Assembly (NCBI GenBank): GCA_018713165.1
Contig: DVFR01000014.1
Span: 1-62,629, forward strand
DNA: 62,629 bases
Source: Candidatus Coproplasma stercoravium
GTDB lineage: Bacteria; Bacillota; Clostridia; Christensenellales; Borkfalkiaceae
Direction: 5' to 3'
In this document: one piece after another, positions 35,458 through 44,003 of the stretch
Layout of the letters: every line of letters begins with the position of its first letter
How positions within the stretch are numbered: position 1 is the first letter of the stretch
Position numbers and translations under genes: made by a program
The notes under the pieces: model-generated
What the model was told of the DNA's origin: nothing
The model's database searches: none
The model's input: only the letters and a program-made list of their open reading frames with translations

Positions 35458-36459
35458 CTATTTTTTGTCCTTGTCTCTGCGCCGCCTTACGCGCCTTATC
35501 CGCTTAACTCCGCCCGAACGCATGAATTTGCCGAGGAATATGCCCACGGCGACCGTTAGAACGAGCGTTGCGGCGAGAATCAGCCAGAACCATACGGCGG
35601 ACGAGCCGCTTTCTCCAATCTGCCCGGGCACGTATACGTTCATGCCCCAGAAACCCGCAATCATCGTGGGGATTGCCAGCAGCACGGTTATTATGGTGAG
35701 TTTTTTCATGCTGTCGTTGGCGTTGTTGGAAATCATCGAGCCGTAGGCGTCCATGGTTACCGTTAAAATGTCTTTGTATATGTTGCACATTTCCATCGCC
35801 TGCTTGCTCTCTATCGCCACGTCGTCGTAGAGGTCCTGATAGTCCTCCCGCGTGGTCACGGCCTCGGCTTTGGAAAGCTTTTCCTGTACGCCGTAGTTCG
35901 AGTTCAAAGAGGTGGAAATGTATACCAGCGAGTTTTCGAGGTCAAGAAGCTGTGCAATCTCTTCGTTCTTCATCGTCTTGCTCAGCTCTGCCTGTACGCG
36001 GCGCGACTTCCTGTCAATCTGCGTGAGCACGTTTAAAAAGCGCTTTGCGTTGCCCAGCATAAAGTTGAGCGTAAACAGCACCGGCTTTTCGGTTAAAACC
36101 TGCTGCCTGCCCGTTATGAAGTCCTTTAAAACGGGGTTGCCTTTCAGACATACGGTAACAACGCACTTTGCATTGTAAATTACCGCAAGGGGCAGGGTGC
36201 TGTAAACGTCGCCGCTGTCGCTCTCCTCGATTATGGGGCAGTCGAGTATGAACATATAGTTGCCGTCGTCAATCTCGGCGCGCGCGCGTTCCTGGTCGTC
36301 GAGCGCGGATGCGAGCATGTCTTCCGATATGCCCGAGAGCGCGGCAATGTCTTCCATTTCGTCGTCGGTGGGGTTAATCATGTCGACCCAGCACTGCGGC
36401 TCGAACTTTTCGAGTTGTTTCAAAGGGTGCCTGTCGGACGTGCAGAAAAACTGTACCAT
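35458..36459 (-). CDS. corA: CorA magnesium/cobalt transporter
   Basis: Pentameric Mg2+ channel (333 aa). It has the large N-terminal cytoplasmic domain, the long helix preceding the pore, and two C-terminal membrane helices with the GMN signature (GFWGMNVYVPG) at the first helix end, then a basic tail (RRIRRVRRRRDKDKK). The ATG at 36459 has AAGGCGG. The leader is 218 nt long and carries a small ORF and an intrinsic terminator, so transcription into corA is probably attenuated. fmdB follows in the same transcript. Confidence 0.95.
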   Translation of the reverse strand: MVQFFCTSDRHPLKQLEKFEPQCWVDMINPTDDEMEDIAALSGISEDMLASALDDQERARAEIDDGNYMFILDCPIIEESDSGDVYSTLPLAVIYNAKCVVTVCLKGNPVLKDFITGRQQVLTEKPVLFTLNFMLGNAKRFLNVLTQIDRKSRRVQAELSKTMKNEEIAQLLDLENSLVYISTSLNSNYGVQEKLSKAEAVTTREDYQDLYDDVAIESKQAMEMCNIYKDILTVTMDAYGSMISNNANDSMKKLTIITVLLAIPTMIAGFWGMNVYVPGQIGESGSSAVWFWLILAATLVLTVAVGIFLGKFMRSGGVKRIRRVRRRRDKDKK

Positions 36460-36486
36460 TTTGTTTTTACCGCCTTAAAAAGAGTT

Positions 36487-36513
36487 AAAAAAAGCACGGG
36501 ATAAAACCCGTGC
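36487..36513 (-). terminator. Attenuator-type terminator in the corA leader
   Basis: GCACGGG/CCCGTGC with a 6-base loop, followed on the minus strand by seven Us, 28 bases before the corA start codon. Confidence 0.85.
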
Positions 36514-36549
36514 CATCGGTAAAAATCGCGGTACGGAAATTATCCTTTG

Positions 36550-36606
36550 TTATTTGTTTGTGAAAAAATAAAAGGTTTTAAAAGGACAACTGTAATATGG
36601 GTCCAT
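36550..36606 (-). CDS. Candidate corA leader peptide (18 aa)
   Basis: ATG 36606 follows GGACGGAG and opens MDPYYSCPFKTFYFFTNK, stop at 36550. It lies between the promoter and the terminator of the corA leader. The Asp-Pro start and aromatic content recall Mg2+-responsive leader peptides such as MgtL, in which early acidic/proline codons destabilise ribosomes at low Mg2+. That parallel is inference. The Shine-Dalgarno is itself in a short TCCGT/ACGGA hairpin. Confidence 0.55.
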   Translation of the reverse strand: MDPYYSCPFKTFYFFTNK

Positions 36607-36683
36607 AAAAAATCTCCGTCCGCACGGAAAGTTTTGTGCCGCAGATATGCAAAAACGCGGCGTTTCCGTTTCGGTACGCTTCA

Positions 36684-36712
36684 ATTATAATGCATTATAT
36701 TCTTTTTGGCAA
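36684..36712 (-). promoter_or_regulatory. Sigma-A promoter of corA
   Basis: On the minus strand, TTGCCA (36712-36707), 17 bases, TATAAT (36689-36684). Confidence 0.85.
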
Positions 36713-36818
36713 GCAATCGGTGTGAAAAAATTTTAGTCCCGTCGGCGGGCCGAAAGGTTTGCGCGTAAAAAAACAGGGTGCGGTTTTATCCGCAGCCCCG
36801 TCATTTTTTATTTAAAAA

Positions 36819-38252
36819 CTATATTATTATTTTACCTTCGATAAAGCTTTCAAAAAAGCCGTTTATGTCTACGCCCGTGTCGTAAAAGCATTTTATCAGG
36901 TCGTCGGGCGTGGCAATCTTTCCGCTGTAATCCGAAAAGTAGCTTTTCAGCGCAGCTAAAAACCTCTCGTCGCCGATGGAGGTGCGCAGCGTGTCGAACA
37001 GTATAAGCCCCTTGTTATACGCGATGTTCACGTATTCGTAGTCGCTCACGAAGTCCTTGAGGTGCCGCGTCATCGTCGTGTCGGCGTCGCCGAAAATCTG
37101 GTTGTATACCGTAAAGAACGCGCGGTATTCCGAGGTCGCCGTGTTTATAAGCCCCGTGCGCGTAAAGCCGTACTGCGTGTTGTTTTCAAAAAAGAGCAGC
37201 GTGCTGTATTCGGCAAGCCCCTCGTCCTGCCACGCGCAGTTCACCTGGTCGCTGCCCACCATGGCGTACCACCACTGGTGCGCGTTTTCGTGCACTATCG
37301 CGTAGACGGAGTCGGCCTCGCTCAGCCCGTCGTTTATCATGGTCAGCGCGGGATATTCCATTCCCCCCGCCGCGAACCCCGTCTGTACGACGGAGAGGGT
37401 GGGGTAGGAGTACTGCCCGAACGTATCGTTGAAATAGGCAAGGCTCTCGCACGCGGCGTCCAGCTTTTTCTGCGCGCTTTCGTCGGAGTAATAATAATAT
37501 GTCACTTTGGTTCCGTCCACCGTCTGCGAAAGGGTGCTGAACTCATCTGAGAGCACGAGGCAGAAGTCGCGCGCGTTATTCAAGGCATATGTATGGGTGT
37601 TTCCGCTTGCGCTCTGCTCTTTGCCGCTCGTCGCCGCGGAGTACCCCTCGGGCAGCGTTATTTCCACCATATAGTCGGCGCAATCGGTTACGAAGGGGTC
37701 GCCGTCGCTGTAATAAACGCACTCAAAAAATCCGCCGTCGTCCGTCCTTGCGCAGGCAACGGGATAAAAGTTGCCAAGGTTTACGGTATTTTCGGTCACG
37801 CCCGTGCGGTGGTTGACCTCTGCGAGCGTGAGGGTATAGTTTATAACGATTTCACAGCTTTCGCCCTCTTTCAGCGGCTCGGGCAGGGTGACTTCGAGTA
37901 TGTTTTCGTCCTCGCCGCCGAGGCTCCATTCCCCGCCCGTCACGCCCGTTATCTCCATTTCACCGTAGCTCGTGCCGTTATAAAACGCCTTCTGCGTGAG
38001 CTCATCCGAAACGGGCTTATACAGCGCGCCCTCCCGGTAGGCGTTTGCGTACAGGTTGAATTTTACGTTTTCGGTCTCCGCGCCCGTGTTTTTATAATCC
38101 ACCGCACATTCGGCGGTCAGCGTGCGCGACTGTTTGTCGTACGAGCACGTTATGTCGTAGCTCGTTCTCTCGTTCTCCCGCGTGCACGCGGCGGCGGGCA
38201 GGACTGCCGCGCATATTCCCGCGGCTATAATCAATGCGACAATTTTTTTCAT
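36819..38252 (-). CDS. M1-family zinc metallopeptidase, probable lipoprotein
   Basis: Gluzincin aminopeptidase-like protein of 477 aa, starting at MKKIVALIIAAGICAAVLPAAAC (ATG 38252). The segment ends in a possible lipobox cysteine, so it is likely surface-anchored. An N-terminal beta domain is followed by GGMEYP (the GxMEN-like substrate loop) and VHENAHQWWYAMVG...DEGLAEY, the HExxH-x18-E zinc site (HENAH here). A longer reading to 38357 lacks support. The ribosome binding site is weak. It stands alone, with the nitrilase-like gene diverging. Confidence 0.87.
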   Translation of the reverse strand: MKKIVALIIAAGICAAVLPAAACTRENERTSYDITCSYDKQSRTLTAECAVDYKNTGAETENVKFNLYANAYREGALYKPVSDELTQKAFYNGTSYGEMEITGVTGGEWSLGGEDENILEVTLPEPLKEGESCEIVINYTLTLAEVNHRTGVTENTVNLGNFYPVACARTDDGGFFECVYYSDGDPFVTDCADYMVEITLPEGYSAATSGKEQSASGNTHTYALNNARDFCLVLSDEFSTLSQTVDGTKVTYYYYSDESAQKKLDAACESLAYFNDTFGQYSYPTLSVVQTGFAAGGMEYPALTMINDGLSEADSVYAIVHENAHQWWYAMVGSDQVNCAWQDEGLAEYSTLLFFENNTQYGFTRTGLINTATSEYRAFFTVYNQIFGDADTTMTRHLKDFVSDYEYVNIAYNKGLILFDTLRTSIGDERFLAALKSYFSDYSGKIATPDDLIKCFYDTGVDINGFFESFIEGKIII

Positions 38253-38391
38253 AGCAACATATTGTATGCAAAACCGTGCGCGCAATTTACTTTTTTTAAA
38301 ATATTTTTGTAAAATTTCCGGCGCGCCGCGCATGCAAATTTTTAAAACCGTGCGCACGCCGCGTTCACAAAAAATTTTTTTTAAAAGTAAT

Positions 38392-39051
38392 ATGTATGGT
38401 ATGAAAGTGTGCGTCGTAACCGTTCCCGCGCAAAAACTGCCCGAGTGCGACCTCGCCCTCTTCGGCTTCGGCTGGCTGGGCGAGGTCGATTACGAGAGCG
38501 AGCTTGCGGGCAAGACCGATAAATTCGAAGAGGCCGCCCGCCTCTCGCGCAGCTGCGCATGCGGCGTTGTGTGCGGCTGCAAAACCTCGTCGCGCGGGGT
38601 GCTCCGCAAGTCCGCCGCCGTTGCCGACAGGGGAAAACTTCTCGGGATTACAGATATGAACCACGTTTTCGGCGGCGAGGACTACAAAAGCGGCGCCTAT
38701 CTCGGGCTGTACTCCGTCGGCGGCTACAATGTCGGGCTGTGCATAGAGAACGACCTGTTCTTTCCCGAGGGCGTGCGCGCCCTCTCCGCCTGCGGCTGCA
38801 ACGTCATTGCCGCCGTGTGCGAGGAACTGCGCGACGGTATGCCGCCCCTTCTGATACGCGCATATGCCTATCTGTACGGCGTGCCCGTCGTGCTGTGCGC
38901 GGGCGGCGTGGCGTACTTTGCCGAGCCTGCGGGCGGGATAGCCTCGTCGAACCAGCCGGTAACGCTGTTCGAAACAAACCCGCAGAACAGTTACCGCCTC
39001 GTATCCTCACGCGTGCGCGGCATTTCCGACGAGGGCAGGGCGGACTATTAA
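38392..39051 (+). CDS. Degenerate nitrilase-superfamily (carbon-nitrogen hydrolase) protein
   Basis: A 219-aa protein with parts of the nitrilase fold. LALFGFGWLGEVDYE stands where the catalytic Glu would be. GAYLGLYSVGGYNVGLCIENDLFFPEGVRALSACGCNVIAAVCEE closely follows the family's Cys motif (GLCIENDL). The usual Lys motif is not recognisable in the GKLLGITDMNHVF segment, and the protein is shorter than the ~260-300 aa norm. Activity is doubtful. Starts at 38392 or 38401 are equally weak, as no clear Shine-Dalgarno is present. It ends at a repeat-dense region. Confidence 0.65.
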   Translation: MYGMKVCVVTVPAQKLPECDLALFGFGWLGEVDYESELAGKTDKFEEAARLSRSCACGVVCGCKTSSRGVLRKSAAVADRGKLLGITDMNHVFGGEDYKSGAYLGLYSVGGYNVGLCIENDLFFPEGVRALSACGCNVIAAVCEELRDGMPPLLIRAYAYLYGVPVVLCAGGVAYFAEPAGGIASSNQPVTLFETNPQNSYRLVSSRVRGISDEGRADY

Positions 39052-39052
39052 G

Positions 39053-39235
39053 AATTGCCTGCGGCAATGTTATGAGCCGCCTGCGGCGGCGTGAGGAGTT
39101 GCGCTCCGCGCAACGTGATAAGTGATGAGCAGCTTTGCTGCGTGATAAGCCGCCTGCGGCGGCGTGAGCAGTGGTGAGCGGCTTTGCCGCGTGATGAGCC
39201 GCCTGCGGCGGCGTGATGAGTGATGGGGCAGCAAT
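39053..39235. repeat. Tandem hairpin array R6
   Basis: Seven to eight short units of the plan TGAG-hairpin-CGTGA follow each other. Stems include GCCGCC/GGCGGC (three times), GCAGC/GCTGC, GCGGC/GCCGC, GTTGCGC/GCGCAAC and ATTGCC/GGCAAT. Linkers are kept while stem sequences differ with pairing preserved. Loops are 3 bases (TGC, TTT or TCC). Confidence 0.8.
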
Positions 39236-39307
39236 GCGGTGCGGAGGACAAAAACGCAGCCCCTCGGCAGAGCAGCGTGACGGAAGGGTAGATACGTGCT
39301 GCTTGAA

Positions 39308-39430
39308 CAATCCCTCAGACCAAACCTGACGGTTTGGCCAGCTCCCTTTACACAAGGGAGCCTATATTGCGGAACCAAGCCCCCCTTGTGTAAAGGGGGG
39401 ACTGAGCAAAGCGAAGAGGGGGGATTGTAA
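39308..39430. repeat. Two inverted copies of repeat R3
   Basis: A minus-sense copy (39308-39363) and a plus-sense copy (39374-39430) of the CTCCCTTGTGTAAAGGGAG...GAGGGATTGT element. The inner hairpin is CCAAACC/GGTTTGG in the first and GAGCAAAGCGAAG-like in the second. Confidence 0.75.
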
Positions 39431-39501
39431 TGAGTGATAAATTGCGCCCTGCGGGTACGCCCTAAAATTAACGGTAAAAGCGTTATACCCTTGCAAACCG
39501 C

Positions 39502-39530
39502 TTGTATTTTTCCGCTCTTTTTGCTATAAT
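39502..39530 (+). promoter_or_regulatory. Sigma-A promoter of the yicC-gmk-rpoZ operon
   Basis: TTGTAT (39502-39507), 17 bases, TATAAT (39525-39530). Confidence 0.8.
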
Positions 39531-39628
39531 ATAATCTGCATAAAAGCCCGCGCGCCGCGTTTTTGCCGTAAACGGGCTTTAAACTGCGGCAAAATTGTTT
39601 AAAATATGTTATAAGGCGGGTGGCAACT

Positions 39629-40504
39629 ATGCTCAGCATGACCGGTTACGGCAGAGGAGAATACAGAGAGGGCGGAATCGAACTTTCGGTGGAGATTAAA
39701 ACGGTGAACAACCGCTATCTCGACGCTGCCATAAAGAGCCCGCGCATTTTCGCGGCATACGAAGAGGTGATGCGCGGCAGAATACGCGAAAAACTCACGC
39801 GCGGACATGCCGACGTGTACGTCACCCTCTCCGACAAGCGCGAAAAGAAAAAGGCGCTCGTCCTCGACGAGGGCGCCGCGCTCTCATACGCGGCGGCGGC
39901 AAAGCGCCTTTCGGAAATTCTGCCCGAAGTCCCCTTCGACCTCACCGCGACTTCCCTTCTGCGCATGCCCGACGTGATAGTGCGCGACGAGGGACAGTCC
40001 GCCGACGACGAACTTTTAGCCGCGCTCGACTCTGCTCTCGTCTCCGCGCTCGACGCTCTCAACGTCATGCGCGCAAGGGAGGGGGATAAGCTCAAGGCAG
40101 ACATGCTCTCCCGCATGGACACGATAGAGTCGCTCGTAAACAGGGTGGCGGAGCGCGCGCCGCTCGTCGCCGAAGGTTACATGGCAAAGCTCGAAGAGAA
40201 GATAAAAAAATATCTCGACGGCGTCGCTCCCGACGAGGGCAAGCTCTTAACGGAAGTCGCCCTCTTCACCGATAAGTCGAACATCGACGAGGAGCTCACC
40301 CGTTTAACATCGCACATAGAGCAGTTCAGGGATATCTGCGGCGCGCCCATCGTGGGCAGAAAGCTCGACTTCCTCGTCCAGGAATTCAACAGGGAGACCA
40401 ACACCATCTGCTCCAAGAGCAACGATATAACCATAACGAAGCTCGGCTTGGAGCTCAAAAACGAAATAGAAAAAATACGCGAGCAGGTACAGAACGTTGA
40501 ATAA
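39629..40504 (+). CDS. yicC: YicC/YloC-family endoribonuclease
   Basis: Conserved RNase-like protein of 291 aa. The diagnostic MLSMTGYGRGE N-terminus fixes the start at ATG 39629, with AAGGCGGG upstream. The C-terminal half has IDEELTRLTSHIEQFR, GRKLDFLVQEFNRETNTICSKS and the NEIEKIREQVQN end that are conserved throughout the family. It heads the gmk-rpoZ operon as in Bacillus, but without remA in between. The stop overlaps the gmk start by 8 bases. Confidence 0.95.
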   Translation: MLSMTGYGRGEYREGGIELSVEIKTVNNRYLDAAIKSPRIFAAYEEVMRGRIREKLTRGHADVYVTLSDKREKKKALVLDEGAALSYAAAAKRLSEILPEVPFDLTATSLLRMPDVIVRDEGQSADDELLAALDSALVSALDALNVMRAREGDKLKADMLSRMDTIESLVNRVAERAPLVAEGYMAKLEEKIKKYLDGVAPDEGKLLTEVALFTDKSNIDEELTRLTSHIEQFRDICGAPIVGRKLDFLVQEFNRETNTICSKSNDITITKLGLELKNEIEKIREQVQNVE

Positions 40505-41075
40505 AATAAATAAAAACGTGCTCGCCGTCATTTCCGGCCCCTCGGGCGTGGGCAAGGGCACGGTGATAAAGCGCATGTTCGAGTTGTGCCCGGGCCTCTG
40601 CGAGAGCGTGTCGTGCACTACGCGCGCCCCGCGCGAAGGGGAGCAGGACGGGCGCGAATATTTCTTCGTGTCGCGCGAGAGGTTTGAACAGATGATAGAG
40701 GGCGGCGAACTTTTGGAATATTCCGCCCATTTCGACAACTACTACGGCACGCCGAAGGCTTTCGTCGAAGAAAAGCTGAAAACGGGCGACGTGATTCTGG
40801 AGATAGACGTCGACGGCGCGCTCAGCGTAAAGGCGGCGCACCCCTCGGCGGTGCTCATAATGATTCTTCCGCCAAGCATGGAAGAGCTTGCAAAAAGGCT
40901 CAAATCGCGCGGGACGGAGAGCGACGAAAAGATAGCCCTCCGCATAGCGCGCGCCGACTACGAGCTTTCGAAAAAGGATAAATACGACTACTGCGTGGTG
41001 AACGACGAAGTCAATCGCGCGGCAGAGCGCATACTCGATATAATCCGCAAGGAGAAGGAGGTTTTACATGATTAA
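40497..41075 (+). CDS. gmk: Guanylate kinase
   Basis: Phosphorylates GMP to GDP with ATP. The P-loop GPSGVGKGT starts at about residue 14. SVSCTTRAPREGEQDGREYFFV is the GMP-binding region, and LEIDVDGALSV and the LPPSMEELAKRLKSRGTES lid follow. The start is TTG 40497 overlapping the yicC stop (TTGAATAA). Its own stop overlaps rpoZ (ATGATTAA), so three genes are translationally linked. The length of 192 aa is standard. Confidence 0.96.
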   Translation: MNKINKNVLAVISGPSGVGKGTVIKRMFELCPGLCESVSCTTRAPREGEQDGREYFFVSRERFEQMIEGGELLEYSAHFDNYYGTPKAFVEEKLKTGDVILEIDVDGALSVKAAHPSAVLIMILPPSMEELAKRLKSRGTESDEKIALRIARADYELSKKDKYDYCVVNDEVNRAAERILDIIRKEKEVLHD

Positions 41076-41280
41076 TAAACCGGCTGTAGACGAACTCATC
41101 GGAAAACTTTCCGCCGACGGGCACGATGCTTCGCGCTACGAACTGTGCGTCGTCGTCGCAAAACGCGCGCGTCAGATTATCGAACAGATGGGCGGCAGGG
41201 AACTCCCCAATAAAATGAAGGAGATAACCGCTGCCTGCTACGAAATCGATTCGGGCAAGGTTACCAGCGCCAAAGACTGA
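41068..41280 (+). CDS. rpoZ: RNA polymerase omega subunit
   Basis: Small subunit (70 aa) that supports assembly of beta-prime. Recognised by INKPAVDELIGKL, the SRYELCVVVAKRARQI helix (the conserved Y..V..AKRAR segment) and context after gmk. ATG 41068 follows AAGGAGG inside the gmk end. A hairpin terminator follows directly. In Bacillus coaBC comes next; here it is absent and priA follows. Confidence 0.93.
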   Translation: MINKPAVDELIGKLSADGHDASRYELCVVVAKRARQIIEQMGGRELPNKMKEITAACYEIDSGKVTSAKD

Positions 41281-41283
41281 ATG

Positions 41284-41325
41284 TTTTTAAAACAGCCCTT
41301 CGCCGCGGCGGGGGCTGTTTTAAAA
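41284..41325 (+). terminator. Terminator after rpoZ
   Basis: TTTTAAAACAGCCC pairs with GGGCTGTTTTAAAA around a ~14-base GC loop. Confidence 0.8.
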
Positions 41326-41425
41326 CTGTCTGAACGGAATTCACTTTTAAAAAATTACCTTTTTGTCCCGCATATGCCGCCTGCGCGCACGGCCGCGCGC
41401 GGCAAAGCGTGGTTCGCGGAGTTCT

Positions 41426-43597
41426 ATGTTTGCACAGGTGATAGTGGATATAGCCCACTCGCAGACCGATAAAATATTTGAATATTCGTGCGGAACCGAC
41501 CTTAAGGCGGGCAGCAGGGTAAAGGTGCCCTTCGGCGGCAGGGTGATTGACGGCTTCGTCGTCGGCATCAGCGAAAAGAGCGACTTCCCGCCCGAAAAAA
41601 TAAAGCCCGTCGCCTTCGTCTACGACGAGCCTCCCGCCCTCGCGGAGGAGTGTTTTTCCCTCATGAACGGGCTCTCCTCGCGCTACCGCGTTCCCAAAGC
41701 GGTGTGCCTGAGGCTGTTCATTCCGGCGGAGATGCGCGCCGGGCGCGTGCACGAGGCTTATAAAAAGACAGTACGCTTTTTATCGGACGATATAAAGCTT
41801 TCAAAGAGCGCCAAAAAACAGTCCGAATTTTTGTCTGTCTTAAAGGAGGCGGGCGAGGCCGATTATACCCTTTCCTGCGAAAGGTACGGCAGGGGCGCCG
41901 TAAATTCGGTGATTGAAAAGGGCGGCGCCGAGCTTTTAAAGGTGCGGATAAACCGCACTCCTTCGGGCTATGACGGCGGCGTGGAAGCGGGCAAAACTTT
42001 AACGCCCGCGCAGGAGGGCGCGCTGAAAAGCATAGAAGAGCACCCGCAGACCGTCCACCTCATTCACGGCGTTACGGGCAGCGGCAAAACGGAAATTTAT
42101 TTAAACGTTATAAGCCGCGCGCTCGCCGCGGGCAAAACGGCAATTTTTCTGGTTCCCGAAATTTCCCTCACCCCGCAGATGTTCTCCCAGCTCAAACGCC
42201 GTTTCGGCGACAAGGCGGCCATACTGCACAGCGGGCTTTCGGCGGGCGAACGCTTCGACGAGTGGTGGAGGCTGAGGACGGGCGAGGCAAAGATTGCCAT
42301 AGGCGCGCGCAGCGCGATATTCTCCCCGCTCGAAAATATCGGCGCGATAATAATCGACGAGGAGCACGACGGCTCCTATTTTTCAGAATCAGCCCCGCGC
42401 TATTCCACCATAGAGGTGGCCAAGATGCGCGCGCGCTACAACGGCTGCAAACTTATCTTGGGCAGCGCCACCCCGTCGGTGGAGACGTATGCAAAGGCAG
42501 TTTCGGGCGAATATAACCTCATAACTTTAACCGAGCGCATAAACGGCAGACCATTGCCGCAGATAACCATCGCGGACATGCGCAGGGAGGTTAAAAGGGG
42601 CAACAATTCGGCGTTTTCCCAGGCACTGCGCGAAGAGCTGTCCGACGTCCTTCAAAGCGGCAACCAGGCGATAATATTTTTAAACAGGCGCGGCTATTCG
42701 CATACCGTAATATGCCAGGACTGCGGCTACGTTTTAAAGTGCGAGCACTGCGACGTGCCGCTTGCCTACCATTCCGAAGAGAATTGTTTAAAGTGCCACT
42801 ACTGCGGCGCCAAATACCGTCTGCCGCGCGCCTGCCCCGAGTGCGGCGGGCTTCACCTGCGCTACGGCGGCACGGGCACGCAGAGGGTGGTGTCCGAACT
42901 TAAAGCGGCTTACCCCTCGGCGCGCATACTGCGCATGGACGTCGATACGACGTCGGGCAAAGAGGGGCTCTATAAGATACTCAAAAAATTTGCCGATAAA
43001 GAGGCGGATATCCTCGTCGGCACGCAGATGATTGCAAAGGGGCACGATTTTCCCTCCGTCACGCTTGTGGGCATACTCGACGCCGACATGAGCCTGCATT
43101 TTTCCGACTACCGCGCGGGCGAGAGAACTTTTCAGCTCATTACCCAGGTTTCGGGCAGAAGCGGAAGGGCAGGCGAAGCGGGCAAAGTGGTGCTCCAGAC
43201 TTACTCGCCCGAAAATTACATTTTAAGGTATGCCGTAAATTACGACTACGAGGGCTTTTTCAAAAACGAGATAGCTTTAAGGCAGACGACGCATTTCCCG
43301 CCGTTCTCCCTCATATGCAGGGTGATGGTTACGGCGGAGGAGGACGGCGCCGCGCTGGAGGCGCTCAAGGGCGTGTATTTCGGCTGCGAGGCGCTCCGCG
43401 GAAAGTTCCCGCAGGAATTCATATTTTTAAACAAAATGCACTCGCCCATAAAAAAGATACAGGGCAAAGTGCGCTACCAGGTTCTTATGCGGTTAGAGAG
43501 CGACCGCCTTCTTCCCGAAATTTACGACCTCGCCGTAAAGTACACTACGGCTAAGGCGCTTGTATATGTGGAAGAAAACCCTGTAAATCTTTCCTAA
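41426..43597 (+). CDS. priA: Primosomal protein N' (replication restart helicase)
   Basis: Superfamily 2 DNA helicase that reloads the replisome at stalled forks. The N-terminal 3'BD domain (MFAQVIVDIAHSQTDKIFEY) sets the start at ATG 41426 after GCGGAG (723 aa). Helicase motifs are GVTGSGKTE (Walker A) and IDEEHDGSY (Walker B). The zinc-binding block CQDCGYVLKCEHCDVPL...CHYCG...CPECGG follows, then motif V/VI (GTQMIAKGHDFP, QVSGRSGRAG). Complete and normal. It probably heads a transcript to def, though repeats intervene. Confidence 0.96.
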   Translation: MFAQVIVDIAHSQTDKIFEYSCGTDLKAGSRVKVPFGGRVIDGFVVGISEKSDFPPEKIKPVAFVYDEPPALAEECFSLMNGLSSRYRVPKAVCLRLFIPAEMRAGRVHEAYKKTVRFLSDDIKLSKSAKKQSEFLSVLKEAGEADYTLSCERYGRGAVNSVIEKGGAELLKVRINRTPSGYDGGVEAGKTLTPAQEGALKSIEEHPQTVHLIHGVTGSGKTEIYLNVISRALAAGKTAIFLVPEISLTPQMFSQLKRRFGDKAAILHSGLSAGERFDEWWRLRTGEAKIAIGARSAIFSPLENIGAIIIDEEHDGSYFSESAPRYSTIEVAKMRARYNGCKLILGSATPSVETYAKAVSGEYNLITLTERINGRPLPQITIADMRREVKRGNNSAFSQALREELSDVLQSGNQAIIFLNRRGYSHTVICQDCGYVLKCEHCDVPLAYHSEENCLKCHYCGAKYRLPRACPECGGLHLRYGGTGTQRVVSELKAAYPSARILRMDVDTTSGKEGLYKILKKFADKEADILVGTQMIAKGHDFPSVTLVGILDADMSLHFSDYRAGERTFQLITQVSGRSGRAGEAGKVVLQTYSPENYILRYAVNYDYEGFFKNEIALRQTTHFPPFSLICRVMVTAEEDGAALEALKGVYFGCEALRGKFPQEFIFLNKMHSPIKKIQGKVRYQVLMRLESDRLLPEIYDLAVKYTTAKALVYVEENPVNLS

Positions 43598-43639
43598 GGG
43601 CTCACAGATTTTGCGGCTGGTGCCGCCGTAAAATCTTCG

Positions 43640-43905
43640 TGATTTGGGGGAGCCAGCTCCCCCTTGCCCCGATTTTGGGGGCTCTCTTATAATATAATCG
43701 GGGCAATTCCCCCTTTGGCGAGCTCGCTTTCGCGACAAATTGTGTCGCGCTGGCGCAGGGAAACCCTGCTTGCGCACGCGATTCATTTAAAAAATTATTG
43801 TCATTTTGAGCGAAGTGAACCGCAGGTGAACGCAGTCGAAAAATCTTTACCGCAATAAAGCCTCCACTTTTTAAGGGGAGGTGAGTTGCCGAACGGAGAG
43901 AGGTT
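43640..43905. repeat. Cluster of repeat fragments (R1, R3, R4) between priA and def
   Basis: Order: a GGGGGAGC/GCTCCCCC hairpin and R3-like end (about 43640-43700); an inverted R1 left-end fragment with GCAGGGAAACCCTGC, GCGCAC and TTTAAAAAATTATT (43717-43799); an R4-like block TCATTTTGAGCGAAGTGAA...AGTCGAAAAATCT (43800-43852); an R3 fragment AAGCCTCC...GGGGAGGTG (43858-43890). No gene. Confidence 0.65.
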
Positions 43906-44003
43906 AACTCGGAAGGGTTTATAACATTTCGCCTTATTTTTTTTCGGGCGAAGCAGAAAAACTATTCCGCAATATATTTTTAAATCACACATCAGAGGTT
44001 CTT

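Noticed and set aside
36460-36680. M-box Mg2+ riboswitch upstream of corA
   Set aside because: None of the conserved M-box strings I know was found; a leader ORF with terminator explains the region better.
39053-39235. Possible CRISPR array
   Set aside because: Units are ~20-30 bases, consist of the palindromes themselves without unique spacers, and no cas gene is present.
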